A stretch of 64,000 nucleotides of DNA from a virus: IMG/VR virus record IMGVR_UViG_3300044796_000662, positions 124,001 through 188,000 of that record; one strand, written 5' to 3'. The notes under the pieces are model-generated. The model saw nothing but the letters and a program-made list of their open reading frames with translations. It was not told where the DNA came from and made no database searches. Shown one piece after another: positions 51,633-61,033 of this stretch; the stretch's first letter is position 1, and each line of letters opens with the position of its first letter. Made by a program: the position numbers and the translations under genes.

Positions 51633-52487
51633 TCAGACCCTCAAAAAGACTTCCATCAAATGGGGGATGTCGATGAGGGTGCCCGTAGGTGGGGAACGCA
51701 GCCATAGCTCGTCTGCCGTCCATTCCGGGGGTTGACCCAAAGCCGCCTCAATCTGGTTGAGCAGAGAGGCCGCCTGCACGAGATTAAAGGGCACGTACAC
51801 GCTCTTGCGCGATCCCAGCACCTCGCGATGGCCAGCCTTACCCGGGGGTCCCAGGAGCACCCCTCGGAGGTACCCCTGGCGGTACAGGTCAATCCACGTG
51901 AGGTTCAACCTCCCCCGACCCTCAGCTACTACGAATCCATTTGTTCCAGTTTCAAGGATCGTTGCCGTTGGGAGTTGTTGCCCAACATGGGGGAGACGAT
52001 CTTCCGTGACGTGCTCGTAGATCCACCCAACAACCGTCCGTAGCTGCTCGCCTTGCTCCTTCTTGGAAGTCTCCCGGGTGAAGAGGAGCGTGACCATCAC
52101 AAGAAAGTTCACGAGATCTGGGGCCAGGTGCGCGAGGCCCTGAATGCCACGTCGATGTGCCAGGTCCACGGAGGCAAGCAAGCCGGGCGTGGCCGGATGT
52201 GTCACGAGATCACGGTGCAGGAACAACGTGATGGCGTATAGCGTGTCGAAGTTCTCAAGTGTCCGAGTGACGAACTTCTCTGGCAGCGGACGCCCAAGCA
52301 GCACATCCTCGTAGAAGCTCCACAAGGCACCTGGGTCCACGAGTGTGAACTCCGCCCCGTGATGCTCGTACGCATACAGGTGCGGATCAGCCGCTTGCGC
52401 ACGCGTGAGGCCGGTCTCGAACGAGATAGCGTCCTTGACGAGGCCGTTGACCTTGGGGTCAACGAGCACCTGAAGCTGGATCTCCAC
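51633..52487 (-). CDS. Unknown protein in sheath-tube interval, 284 aa
   Basis: The start is GTG (52487), giving VEIQLQVLVDPKVNGLVKD with the first residue read as Met. It lies 9 bases after the upstream stop, with no strong ribosome binding site, so coupling is likely. The protein is mixed alpha/beta with helices FDTLYAITLFLHRDLVTHP and LVNFLVMVTLLFTRETSKK, and a later strand set GTNGFVVAEGRGRLNLTWID. The end (IDIPHLMEVFLRV) is hydrophobic. I do not recognise a family. It may be a late structural or assembly factor given its neighbours. Confidence 0.7.
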   Translation of the reverse strand: MEIQLQVLVDPKVNGLVKDAISFETGLTRAQAADPHLYAYEHHGAEFTLVDPGALWSFYEDVLLGRPLPEKFVTRTLENFDTLYAITLFLHRDLVTHPATPGLLASVDLAHRRGIQGLAHLAPDLVNFLVMVTLLFTRETSKKEQGEQLRTVVGWIYEHVTEDRLPHVGQQLPTATILETGTNGFVVAEGRGRLNLTWIDLYRQGYLRGVLLGPPGKAGHREVLGSRKSVYVPFNLVQAASLLNQIEAALGQPPEWTADELWLRSPPTGTLIDIPHLMEVFLRV

Positions 52488-52496
52488 CGAGGGTCG

Positions 52497-52931
52497 TTAC
52501 ACCGGCTCGGCTTCGGGCTCCGGCTTCTTCGCGTGCCAGTCGATGAACCGACCCGCCTCGATGGCGTCCTCGTGCTCGTCGAACAGCTCCATGTACTTCT
52601 CGATGCGGTCCCGCACGCCGTCACGCCAGTTCTGCGTGCGCTTGACCTTGAGGATCATGTCCCTGGGCATGAGCGGCCGGTTCTTCGAGAAGTCGTACAT
52701 GATCATCTGGATGATGTCGGCGCCGCTCTTGCGGGTCTGCGCCCCCTCGGTCGGAACCGTCGTACGGATGCGGATACCGACCTTCGGCGTCAGAAAGAGG
52801 TCGTAGGTCACCTCTCCCATCGAACTGCCCTGCTTGGGGTGGAGCGCGTGGAAGGCGCGCTTGAGGAAGGTATCCCACTCCTCAAGCGAAGCCTCCGTGT
52901 ACGTCGCCCCTGCCATGCCCTCTCGCTTCAT
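52497..52931 (-). CDS. Unknown protein coupled to helicase, 144 aa
   Basis: A longer in-frame start exists 219 bases upstream, but that part is only the other-frame reading of the helicase gene and has an Arg-rich composition. I therefore chose ATG 52931, which overlaps the helicase stop (ATGA). The protein begins MKREGMAGATYTEASLEEWD and includes GEVTYDLFLTPKVGIRIRTT, IIQMIMYDFSKNRPLMPRDM and a charged tail. It is a small mixed-fold protein that is not recognised. Translational coupling suggests it is made with the helicase and may be its partner. Confidence 0.65.
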   Translation of the reverse strand: MKREGMAGATYTEASLEEWDTFLKRAFHALHPKQGSSMGEVTYDLFLTPKVGIRIRTTVPTEGAQTRKSGADIIQMIMYDFSKNRPLMPRDMILKVKRTQNWRDGVRDRIEKYMELFDEHEDAIEAGRFIDWHAKKPEPEAEPV

Positions 52932-55900
52932 GACGGCCTCCGGTCGTATGCGGACACCGCTGGGAAGTCCTCCGGGGTCCTCGGGTCGATCGTGTCCGAC
53001 TCGAAGAAGCTGGCGAGCACGGTGGTTGCGTCCGGCGGCTCGGGGGTCGGGTCGTTCTTGCCGGGGACGTTCTGTCCCTTCTTGAGCCCTGCCTCCGAGA
53101 CGAAGACGCTCGGTCCAGCATCTCGCCCGTAAGCGCTCTTGGCCGGGCACACGATGGTCAGGTTTTTCGCTGCGCGGGTCATCGCAACGTAGGCGAGCTG
53201 GCGCTCTGTCTTGAACTCCTCGGCCCGCTCCTTGGCCAGGCGCTCTTGCGCCTCGGGCGGGAGAAGCTCCTCACCCGGCTTCGGCCTCGGCTCGTACGGG
53301 AAGACACCCCTGGCCATGACCACAGAGGTGTTGTTCCACTGCGCGCCCTTGACCGAGTGCACGGTGGAGAGGGTCACGCAGGGCGGCGCCTTGCGCTCGT
53401 TCGGGGGGAGCTTCTGCTGCTCCGCATCCCACTGGTCGAGATCGATGCGCAGATCCTTCGAGGCGGCCACGAGCTTGTCGATGCGCGCCTTGAACTTCTT
53501 GGGATCGCTCGGGTCCGTGTCCAGGTTCGCTGGATCCGGCTGCGCGATCTGGAAGAGGAAGACCACGTTGCCGATCGGCTTCTTCGACGGGTCATCATCC
53601 GGATCGGGCGGCGAGTCGCTCTCTTCCTCGTGTCCCCCAAATACGGGCATGAGCACGTCGCGCAGGGTCGGAGCAGGAGCATCCCTGCGTTCGGGCACAC
53701 CCTTGACGTTGAGGATGTCGCCGAAGAGGTCTTGTGTCGTGTAAGGCTTGTTCTCGCCGGTCAGCCTGTCGTAGATCTTGCCGACCTCTACGGACTCCCG
53801 CATCCCACGAAGAGCGCGGCCGAGGTTCTCCAGCTCCTCACCCGTAGCCCGAACCTTCCAGTTCTCCCAGCGGCGGGCCGGGTCCATCGCGTCCATGAAC
53901 GCGTTGATACCGGGACGGTCGAAGAGATCGAGCGGGTTGACGTTCTTCGAAGAGGTGCCGAGCTGGCGCGCCCTCTTTTCGACGACCTCGTTAACGATGC
54001 GCTCCGACTCCCCCGCCTTGAGGTAGAACCTGTTCGGCTTGTTCAAGACCTCGATGAGCGACTTCTGCATGCGCTCGAAATCCTGACCCGCTGCCAGGTT
54101 GAAGTAGCTCATCACGGTCACGGTCTCGGGGGACCGGAGGAAGCTCGTGCCGCCCTTGCGTGCGTACGGGATGCCCTGGATGATGCAGGCCGTCTCGAAG
54201 TCGTTCTGCTCCATGTTGGTACGGGTCAGAACGGCGTAGTCTTCCAGCGGAGCGCCGGCGTCCACGTCCTGCTTGATCTGCGAGACGACGCTCAGAGCGC
54301 CCGCTGCATGGGTCGGCGGCTCTTGAACGACGATCGAAGACTGCCCCCGCGGCTTGGACGCATCCGGCACCGCCTCCATGGGGACGCCACGGGGGTGGTT
54401 GGTCATGAGCTGGTTGGCGTGATCGACGATCTCGGGCAAGCAGCGATAGTTCGTGCGGATGGTCTTGGTCTTCCACCCGGGCTTGCCGTGGAACTGCGTG
54501 AGCAGCTCCGGACGAGCGCCCACGAAGCGGTTGACGCTCTGCACTTCGTCGCCCACGAGCCATACGGACTTGCCGTCCGAACCGTCGCCAATGTGCTCGG
54601 ACATCATGGCGATGATCTGGTGCTGCACCGTGTTGAGGTCTTGGGCCTCATCGACCAGGATGTGATCGAACATGGCCTGAACGCGCTTGCGCACGATGGG
54701 GTCTCGCTTGAGCACGTCGCGGAACATGATGATCATGTCCGAGAAGTCGCCAAGACGAGCCTTGCCGTTATCGCGCCACTTCGCGAGGAACTCTCCCCAC
54801 TGCTTCATCGCCTTGGGGCTGGTGTCCTTGCAGGGCGGGCTCCAGGTCTTGTCGATGCCCTTGAAGCCGTTGAGCCAGGCGTACCACTCGGCCTGGTCCT
54901 TCTCTTCTTCCGTTCCGGCCATCGCCTTCGCTTGCGCGGGAGTGATGTCGTTCATCATCCAGGACTGGACGACATTCTTCGCCCGCCCCGGCGGATCCTG
55001 GTCCCGGCATTCCTTCCAGATGCGGGCCATGTACCCGCCGAAGGCTCCCGGGGAAGGTGCCCGGCCTGAACGCTGGTCCTGGTCGCCCGCCTTCTTCGAG
55101 GGCGTAGTCATGAGCCACGTGGTGAGCGCGGCCTTCTCCTCAGGCGTGCCGTTCTCGACGACGAACTTGCGGAACATGCCGTGCATCGTCCCGACGTTCA
55201 TCTGCTTGAGCGCGTCGTCGCCGACCTGCGCTCCGATGCGCTCCCGAAGCTCGCGGGCGGCCTTGCGGTTGAAGCTCACGACGAAGATACGAGCCGGGTT
55301 GACCTTGCGGTCCTTGACCAGGTAAGCCGCACGAGCCGTGACCGTGGTGGTCTTGCCCGAACCGGCGCCGGCCATGATGACGACGCGGCCGTCTGTCAGA
55401 GCGGCATCGAGCTGCTCGGGGTCCAGGCGGGCCAGAGACTCGGGGACGGCCCCGGCCTTCGAGGCGGCTGCGGCCGCTGTGGCGATGCCGATGACCTCGG
55501 ACTTGGTAGGCGGAGCGTCCGCCTCCCCGCTCACATCAAGAGCCCGCTTGGCAGCCTCCTGAGCGTCCTTCTGGATGACTGTCAATCGGTCTGCATGGTC
55601 CTTGGTCGCAACGTGTGCCTCTTCACTGAGGACGGGGCCTGCCACCCTCTTGGCGTTGTCGAGGGTCAAGGCATGGGTGTCGTCGAGCGTGGCCGTTGCA
55701 GCGGCATCCACGGCGTTCTGAACATCGCCAGCGCCCGCGACCTTCGCCGCGAGGTCAATCCATGCGCGCACCCGCGCGTTGCGGATCGAGACCGTGGCGA
55801 TTTGACCCATCGCCGAAGCGCCATCGTCGTACGTGGACGCCTGCATGACCAAGTTCACCTCGCGACGTGCGCGGGCGGACTCGAAGACCTTGCGGATGGT

Positions 55901-56278
55901 GGCCGTACCCCCAAGAGAGAGCACGTTGCGGAGCTGGAGGGCCTGACGAGGCAGGCCAGCGCGGCTCGTGGCAAACCGGAACGCCTTGGCCAGCATCTTC
56001 TTGCGCGTCTCGTTGGGCATGTGCCCGGTCAGAAACGCATGGTACGCGTCGCCGTGCTGCGAGTTGGCCTGCTGAAGAAGCCTCAGGCCCCGCTTGAGAA
56101 CGGGGTCCATGGGGTCGTGAAGACCCGTCTTCTCCTTCAGGAACCGGAAGTACGTGTCATAGGCGAAGACGAAGACCACCCATTCGGCGACTTCGAGATC
56201 TCCCACATCCTCGACCGGATCAGAGTGCCCGGTCGGAACTGGCTCAGCGGCGGTGCGACGGTCGTAGCTCATCACCAT
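52928..56278 (-). CDS. UvrD/Rep-type SF1 DNA helicase with N-terminal extension, 1116 aa
   Basis: Canonical SF1A motifs appear in order: Walker A AGAGSGKTT (303-311, K309), Ia SFNRKAARELRERI, motif II ILVDEAQDL with DEAQ near 543-546, and motif III WLVGDEVQSVNRFVGA. They continue with motif IV NYRC, motif V LSTVHSVKGAQW and motif VI LAYVAMTRA. It would unwind DNA 3'-5' with ATP. The first 280 residues have no helicase motif; they are helical with Arg/Ala-rich stretches (FESARARREVNLVMQA) and may mediate partner or virion binding. Its place between sheath and tube genes is unusual, because replication genes normally cluster elsewhere. Starts at 56278 or 56272 are both possible. Confidence 0.9.
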   Translation of the reverse strand: MVMSYDRRTAAEPVPTGHSDPVEDVGDLEVAEWVVFVFAYDTYFRFLKEKTGLHDPMDPVLKRGLRLLQQANSQHGDAYHAFLTGHMPNETRKKMLAKAFRFATSRAGLPRQALQLRNVLSLGGTATIRKVFESARARREVNLVMQASTYDDGASAMGQIATVSIRNARVRAWIDLAAKVAGAGDVQNAVDAAATATLDDTHALTLDNAKRVAGPVLSEEAHVATKDHADRLTVIQKDAQEAAKRALDVSGEADAPPTKSEVIGIATAAAAASKAGAVPESLARLDPEQLDAALTDGRVVIMAGAGSGKTTTVTARAAYLVKDRKVNPARIFVVSFNRKAARELRERIGAQVGDDALKQMNVGTMHGMFRKFVVENGTPEEKAALTTWLMTTPSKKAGDQDQRSGRAPSPGAFGGYMARIWKECRDQDPPGRAKNVVQSWMMNDITPAQAKAMAGTEEEKDQAEWYAWLNGFKGIDKTWSPPCKDTSPKAMKQWGEFLAKWRDNGKARLGDFSDMIIMFRDVLKRDPIVRKRVQAMFDHILVDEAQDLNTVQHQIIAMMSEHIGDGSDGKSVWLVGDEVQSVNRFVGARPELLTQFHGKPGWKTKTIRTNYRCLPEIVDHANQLMTNHPRGVPMEAVPDASKPRGQSSIVVQEPPTHAAGALSVVSQIKQDVDAGAPLEDYAVLTRTNMEQNDFETACIIQGIPYARKGGTSFLRSPETVTVMSYFNLAAGQDFERMQKSLIEVLNKPNRFYLKAGESERIVNEVVEKRARQLGTSSKNVNPLDLFDRPGINAFMDAMDPARRWENWKVRATGEELENLGRALRGMRESVEVGKIYDRLTGENKPYTTQDLFGDILNVKGVPERRDAPAPTLRDVLMPVFGGHEEESDSPPDPDDDPSKKPIGNVVFLFQIAQPDPANLDTDPSDPKKFKARIDKLVAASKDLRIDLDQWDAEQQKLPPNERKAPPCVTLSTVHSVKGAQWNNTSVVMARGVFPYEPRPKPGEELLPPEAQERLAKERAEEFKTERQLAYVAMTRAAKNLTIVCPAKSAYGRDAGPSVFVSEAGLKKGQNVPGKNDPTPEPPDATTVLASFFESDTIDPRTPEDFPAVSAYDRRPS

Positions 56279-56317
56279 CTCTACCCTTACACCCGTCGTT
56301 CAATAGATGGAAGCAAA

Positions 56318-56351
56318 CAGCCCCGGAGTCCGACGAGGGACTTCGGGGCTG
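56318..56351 (-). terminator. Probable intrinsic terminator after tail sheath gene
   Basis: An 8-base stem CAGCCCCG/CGGGGCTG, one mismatch, a further 5-base stem AGTCC/GGACT and a 6-base loop are followed on the minus strand by TTTGCTT. It lies 22 bases after the sheath stop and about 40 bases before the helicase start, a natural place to end or reduce the abundant sheath transcript. Confidence 0.65.
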
Positions 56352-56372
56352 CCGGCTGGGGTTTCCCTAGCC

Positions 56373-59300
56373 TCAGAGGCTCGCGCGGAGGTTGAACGTC
56401 AGCACGAGGTAGAGGAGGGGGAAGATCGGCTGGTAGTAGGCCGAGAAGTCGAGCGTCGTGGGGTCGTTCGGATCGACCACTGCGCTCACGCCCGTGTACG
56501 CGCCGATGATCTGCGCCTCGATGAGGCCCTTGAGAAGGGCGGTCATCGAAACCGTGACCTCGTTGGTACGCGAGAGCAGGTACTTCGTGCCGACGAACGA
56601 GTCCAGGATGACTCGGCTCTGCTGCTGCACGAAGTCGCTGATCTGCGTCACCGTGGGGAGACGCGTCAGGATCGTGCTCATGTTCGTCGTCAGAGCAGCG
56701 CGGATGCGGATGAGCGGTTGCAGCTCTTCGAGCACCGTGATGCCTGCGACGGCGGTCTGGTTGGCCGTGACAGGGTCGAGCACCCGGGGGATGCTCGTGA
56801 AGCCCTGGAGGCGGCGACGGTCGTAGGGGGTCGCGACGTCCACCGCAGGCGAGCACCCCGCGCCGGCAACTGCCGCCGCGTAGAAGGTACCGTCCACGAT
56901 CGAGTCGTAGCTTGCGCCCGTCTCGTCCGTCAGGGTGATGTCGGAGCTGTCGGGGTAGAACGCGACGATGCGGTTTGAGAGCAAGCTCCGAACGACCGTC
57001 TGAGCGTTCGTCGGCGACGTGCCCGAAGCGAACCCGATGAAGCCCATCCGCTCCGACTGGTTGCGGATGTTGGATTCCACTTCACAGTGCTGCGTCAGGT
57101 AGGCGTAGACTGCCGTGCTGGTCGCGAGCGGGACGAGGATGTCCGGCTTCACGTTGCCAGGCAGCGGGGTCGCGAGGTTCTGGATGGCCGTGATGAAGCT
57201 CGCGTCCGACGCCTGGTTCGTGTTCGGCACCGCGAGCACCTGGCTGATACCCACGAGCACCGCGCCGTTGAGGATGGCGAGGTACGCCGCGAGGCTGACC
57301 CGGTTTTGCGGGGCCACGACGCCGAAGTTGGCGTTGATGGTCGCTTGCTGCTGGAAGAGCCGGACCGTGAAGTCCTGCTTCATGTACTGGTAGGACACGA
57401 AGTAGAAGTCGCCGACTGCCGGAGCGGTGCCGCTCGGGTTGAAGGTCGTGATCGTGCCCGTGTCGTTCGTTCCGACGCCCACGGTGTTGGAGACGGTGGT
57501 CTCCAGACCCGGGATGGCGTAGGTCGGAATGGCCGAGGTCACGTTGAACGTCTGCGAGACGAGCAGCGTGAAGCTTCCGGATCCCCCGTAGCTGCCGATG
57601 GCGGACGGCAGCACCGTGAAGCGCAGGCCCGTCTTCGCATCGACGTACGTCTGACCAGGGTAGCCAGTTCCGCTCGAACCCGAGGAGTTCGAAGACGTGA
57701 CCACGAAGTTGTCGATCGGGTTCTCGCCGTCATCCCCATCCGTGCCCGGCACGAGACCGATGTTGGTGCTCGTGTTGAACGCGGAGTTCGAGGAGGTGAC
57801 GAAGCCGATGCTCGAACCTGCCGCGCCGACCGTCAACGACTCGAACGTGATGTAGTTCAGGCTGTTGATCTGATCGACGTAGGCAATGGCCGCCGACTTG
57901 AAGCCGGAGGTCGCCATGAGTTCGTCCACGATCTCGTAGGCGAAGACCTGGACCTGGCTTGCCGAGGCGTTCTGCGTGAAGCCGAGTGGCGTGTTCGCCG
58001 TTCCCGTGCCGATGATGATCGACGAGTTGGCGTTGTTGGTCGGGCTCGTGAGGCGGAGCTTGCCCGAGTTTGCGAGAGTACCAACCGAGGCGACACCAGA
58101 GAGACCCGGGGTCGTGTTGATCGCGGTCACGATGGCCGACGTAGCGACCGACGTCCCGTTGGGGATGGTGATCGTGTACTGGTTGCCGTTGACCGAGATG
58201 ATGAGCTGGTCGTTGACCCCCAACGTGATGTTGTAGGGGCCTGCGATGCTGCTCAGGAGGGTTGCCGGCTTGTTGATCGCGCCGGTCGTGCCCTTACCCG
58301 TCGAGAAGGTCTGGAACCCGAGGGTCGAGGTGACAGTACCCTGGTTGATCTCGACTGCCGAGGGGCTGTCGAAACCGCCAGGCAGCGCGCCCGGAACCGA
58401 GTAGCTGTAGATGTAGAACAGTACGTCGCCCGTGCTCGGCCCGATCTGGGAGAAGTTGGCGAGGTTGTTCGGTGCCGTTCCGGAGAACGCAGCGTTGAGG
58501 TCGATGACCTCGTTGATCGAGGCCACGATGGCTGCCGGGCTGTAGTAGCCCCCAGCCGCCGAGCCGAAGACCGCCGTGGTCGAGGGGTTGGTCGTACCCG
58601 TGTAAGCCGTCGTGAGCGTGATGTTGCCGCTCGTGACCGCCTGGACCACGTAGTACGTGCCCGCCTGCGAAGCGAACGTGATGACGTTGCCCGGGAAGAC
58701 GAGCCCGACTTGCGAGGTCGAAGTCGTGACCGTGGCGCTTGCCGTCACATCGAAGGTACCCGTGAGGGCTCCCGTGGGCAGCGTGACCGAGAGGGCCGTG
58801 CCGTCGATGGTCAGGTTGAGGACGTTGTTCGGAGCGGCCGGGATCTGGATGAACCCAGAGTCGCCACCCGACTGGACCGGCGTGACGTGCCCGCCGACCA
58901 CGACACCGCGCTCTGCGGCAGCGAGGTTGGTCGTCACGTTGCTGCCGTTGACTTCCGTGACCCACGTCGCCGAGGACGGCGTGAAGATCGAGTACGGCTC
59001 AGCGTTGCGGTTCGTGAAGCTCGCGTTGTTGGCGGCCGCCGTACCGAACGTCACCGTCACGGTCTCGGGGACCGGCGTTCCGGCGCCCGTCATGAAGGCG
59101 TCGGGGATGCTCTGAACGCCACGCGGCCAGATGACCTGTTGGCTGAGACCAGACGTCGTGCCGAACCGGATCTGCCAGGCGTTCTGGTTCTGGTTCGAGT
59201 CGAGGATCTGGTACGTACCCGCCCCGTACGCCCCAGGGGTCGTGCAGGTCAGGATGAACGTGTCATCCGTAATCCGGTTGTACCAGAAGGTGGCCCAAGC

Positions 59301-60872
59301 CTGGAAGTCGGGCGGGACCGGGTTGGCCAGCGTGACGAGACGCTGAAGTCCGTCCACCGCCGTCACCGTGACCGGGCCACGGTTGACTGCATCACGGAAC
59401 GAGCGACCCACGTAGACCTGAACGAGGTCCGGGCGGTTCGTCACGAGGTCTTGGCGCGCGTTCGTGACCGAGTTGAAGAGCGGCAGGCCAAGGGGCGTGT
59501 CGCGGCCGTTGCCGGTCGTCGGGATTTCCGGCAGCGTGAACTGGTTGGTCGAAACCGTCGCCGGGATCGTCGTGGTGTTCACAACGCGCGTGCACGGGGC
59601 CAGCCAGAGCTTGTCGTCCACGAGAAGGGCGCTGACGAGCGTGTTGTCGAACGGCTGCGCACCAGTCGAGGTCGAACCTGCTGCGATGACGAAGCTCGTC
59701 CCCCAGAGGATGACCGAGACCGACTTCGAAGGGTTGGAGACGATGAAGTCCACACCCTGCACGTAGTCGTTGCGGCCTGGCGAGATGCCGCACGCGACCA
59801 CGTTGGTCACGAGGGAGTTCGGCAGGTAGTCGAACGTGTTCTGCCAGGTGTTGGCCGAGTATTGAACCGTGACCGTGGTCCCCGCTGCCGGAGCGTAGGG
59901 GAGCGTCACGACACCGTTCGTACCGTCGAGGCTCGTCGGGATGACCTGGACGTTGTTGACGAGAACGACCACCTTCGAGGTGTCCGTCGTCGTCACGCCG
60001 CCGCCCGTGCCGTCCGTGACCGGGATGTTGAAGACCCGGAACGCCTGGTTGCGGACCGTCTTCGCACCGGCCGAGAAGCCGAGGATGCCGTTGGCCGTGC
60101 CCGAACCGATGATGAGGTTCTGGGTCGTCGTGAACTGCACGTGGTTCAGACCCGCGTTGTCGGTGAAGACCGACGCCACGAGGTTGGTCACCGCGGCTGC
60201 GTTGATCGCAGAAGCGAAACCCGCCGCCGTGTAGCTCTGTGCCCCGAGCGAGATCGTCGAGGTGACGCCGTTGACCGAGACAGCGAACTGGTCGCTCTGG
60301 CCACCGACCACCACGTACGGCTCGAACGCCGGCGCAACGAGGGTTGCGAGGCTGTTGCTCACCTGGGCCGAGACGTCGTCCTTGAAGGACGTGTCGCCAC
60401 GGTGGAAGTAGTAGGTGACGTTGACCTGGTCGGTCGGCTGCGTCGGCACCTGGAGGGTGATGAGACCCTGCGAACCGTTGACCGCTGCGAGAGCAACCGG
60501 CGTCCCGTTGACCGTAACGGTCACAGCGCTCGTGTTGTTCGAGACCGTCCCGGTCCCTTGACCGTTGGTGATCGGGAAGTTCGCCACCTTGAAGGTGACA
60601 AGGGTTCCCGTCTGGAGGCCGAGGATGAGGTTCTGGGGGTTCGTCGCGTTGACGACCCACTCCTCAGTGACGTCCTCGTTGACGATCTGTTCGTCGGCCG
60701 AGCCGGACGAACCGCGCACGATCTCGACGTTGTCGTTCTCCAGCACTTGCTGGCCGACCCCGATAATGACAGGGATCCTTAGACCCGCCGTCAGGTTCGA
60801 GACGTTGGCTTCAGTCAGCGTCCGCGTGTAAACGCCGGGCGGGACGTAGGAAATGAACGGGCCGAGTGCCAT
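56373..60872 (-). CDS. Tail sheath protein, giant form, 1499 aa
   Basis: The N-terminus (ISYVPPGVYTRTLTEANV) and C-terminus are sheath-like. The latter includes YDRRRLQGFTSIPRVLD, ELQPLIRIRAALTTNMST, TQISDFVQQQSRVILDSFVG and KGLIEAQIIGAYTGVSAVV, the lines that carry the contractile mesh. Sheath subunits contract on infection to drive the tube into the cell. The 1000-residue middle is an insertion. Residues 192-270, 684-860 and 880-968 are three IN-like repeats (IGSGTANGILGF, IGTGTANTPLGF), the second split by the SQAG/AYTGT module at 702-771. Residues 114-157 and 297-343 carry a VTVNGTPV...VNVTYY module. Most sheaths are 400-700 residues. Confidence 0.9.
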   Translation of the reverse strand: MALGPFISYVPPGVYTRTLTEANVSNLTAGLRIPVIIGVGQQVLENDNVEIVRGSSGSADEQIVNEDVTEEWVVNATNPQNLILGLQTGTLVTFKVANFPITNGQGTGTVSNNTSAVTVTVNGTPVALAAVNGSQGLITLQVPTQPTDQVNVTYYFHRGDTSFKDDVSAQVSNSLATLVAPAFEPYVVVGGQSDQFAVSVNGVTSTISLGAQSYTAAGFASAINAAAVTNLVASVFTDNAGLNHVQFTTTQNLIIGSGTANGILGFSAGAKTVRNQAFRVFNIPVTDGTGGGVTTTDTSKVVVLVNNVQVIPTSLDGTNGVVTLPYAPAAGTTVTVQYSANTWQNTFDYLPNSLVTNVVACGISPGRNDYVQGVDFIVSNPSKSVSVILWGTSFVIAAGSTSTGAQPFDNTLVSALLVDDKLWLAPCTRVVNTTTIPATVSTNQFTLPEIPTTGNGRDTPLGLPLFNSVTNARQDLVTNRPDLVQVYVGRSFRDAVNRGPVTVTAVDGLQRLVTLANPVPPDFQAWATFWYNRITDDTFILTCTTPGAYGAGTYQILDSNQNQNAWQIRFGTTSGLSQQVIWPRGVQSIPDAFMTGAGTPVPETVTVTFGTAAANNASFTNRNAEPYSIFTPSSATWVTEVNGSNVTTNLAAAERGVVVGGHVTPVQSGGDSGFIQIPAAPNNVLNLTIDGTALSVTLPTGALTGTFDVTASATVTTSTSQVGLVFPGNVITFASQAGTYYVVQAVTSGNITLTTAYTGTTNPSTTAVFGSAAGGYYSPAAIVASINEVIDLNAAFSGTAPNNLANFSQIGPSTGDVLFYIYSYSVPGALPGGFDSPSAVEINQGTVTSTLGFQTFSTGKGTTGAINKPATLLSSIAGPYNITLGVNDQLIISVNGNQYTITIPNGTSVATSAIVTAINTTPGLSGVASVGTLANSGKLRLTSPTNNANSSIIIGTGTANTPLGFTQNASASQVQVFAYEIVDELMATSGFKSAAIAYVDQINSLNYITFESLTVGAAGSSIGFVTSSNSAFNTSTNIGLVPGTDGDDGENPIDNFVVTSSNSSGSSGTGYPGQTYVDAKTGLRFTVLPSAIGSYGGSGSFTLLVSQTFNVTSAIPTYAIPGLETTVSNTVGVGTNDTGTITTFNPSGTAPAVGDFYFVSYQYMKQDFTVRLFQQQATINANFGVVAPQNRVSLAAYLAILNGAVLVGISQVLAVPNTNQASDASFITAIQNLATPLPGNVKPDILVPLATSTAVYAYLTQHCEVESNIRNQSERMGFIGFASGTSPTNAQTVVRSLLSNRIVAFYPDSSDITLTDETGASYDSIVDGTFYAAAVAGAGCSPAVDVATPYDRRRLQGFTSIPRVLDPVTANQTAVAGITVLEELQPLIRIRAALTTNMSTILTRLPTVTQISDFVQQQSRVILDSFVGTKYLLSRTNEVTVSMTALLKGLIEAQIIGAYTGVSAVVDPNDPTTLDFSAYYQPIFPLLYLVLTFNLRASL
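57969..60299 (-). repeat. Three IN-like repeats in tail sheath, one with a nested module
   Basis: The copies lie at about 60063-60299, 58293-58823 and 57969-58235. The middle copy carries the 70-residue SQAG/AYTGT module (58560-58769) between VTLPTG and YYSPAAIVASINE. The terminal line GTANxxLGF marks copies one and three. Confidence 0.65.
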
Positions 60873-61033
60873 CCGAGTGTCTCCTCAGCAGAGTGGAGAG
60901 AGGTGCTGCGTTCTCATCCGCATCTGGGTGCGATCTGCCGGAAATCGACAGTGCTTTCGCTTATCTGATTCGGATTCGGATCTCGCCCGTAGGTCGGCGC
61001 TGACGTTCTACGCTGGATAGAGTTACAAGAGAA
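60873..61033. promoter_or_regulatory. 161-base region upstream of tail sheath gene
   Basis: There is no gene. GAGGAG near 60880-60885 serves as the ribosome binding site for the sheath. The string CCGCATCTGGGTGCGATCT (60918-60936) is related to two strings in the gap at 49498-49676. On the minus strand, CTAGTTCTCTT (61027-61037) overlaps the stop of the zinc-ribbon gene. It recurs as CTAGTTCTCTTATCC at about 51146-51160, before the nested start at 51107. A strong promoter for the abundant sheath would be expected here; no classical -35/-10 pair is clear. Confidence 0.35.

Noticed and set aside
52932-53150. N-terminal extension of the 144-residue protein to 217 residues
   Set aside because: The extra part is an Arg-rich out-of-frame reading of the helicase 3' end. 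ATG 52931 overlaps the helicase stop in the usual ATGA way.
57087-60782. 1231-residue plus-strand open frame opposite the tail sheath
   Set aside because: It is Arg/Asp/Val-rich with no recognisable domain, as expected for the antisense reading of a GC-rich gene. The minus-strand frame carries clear sheath motifs.
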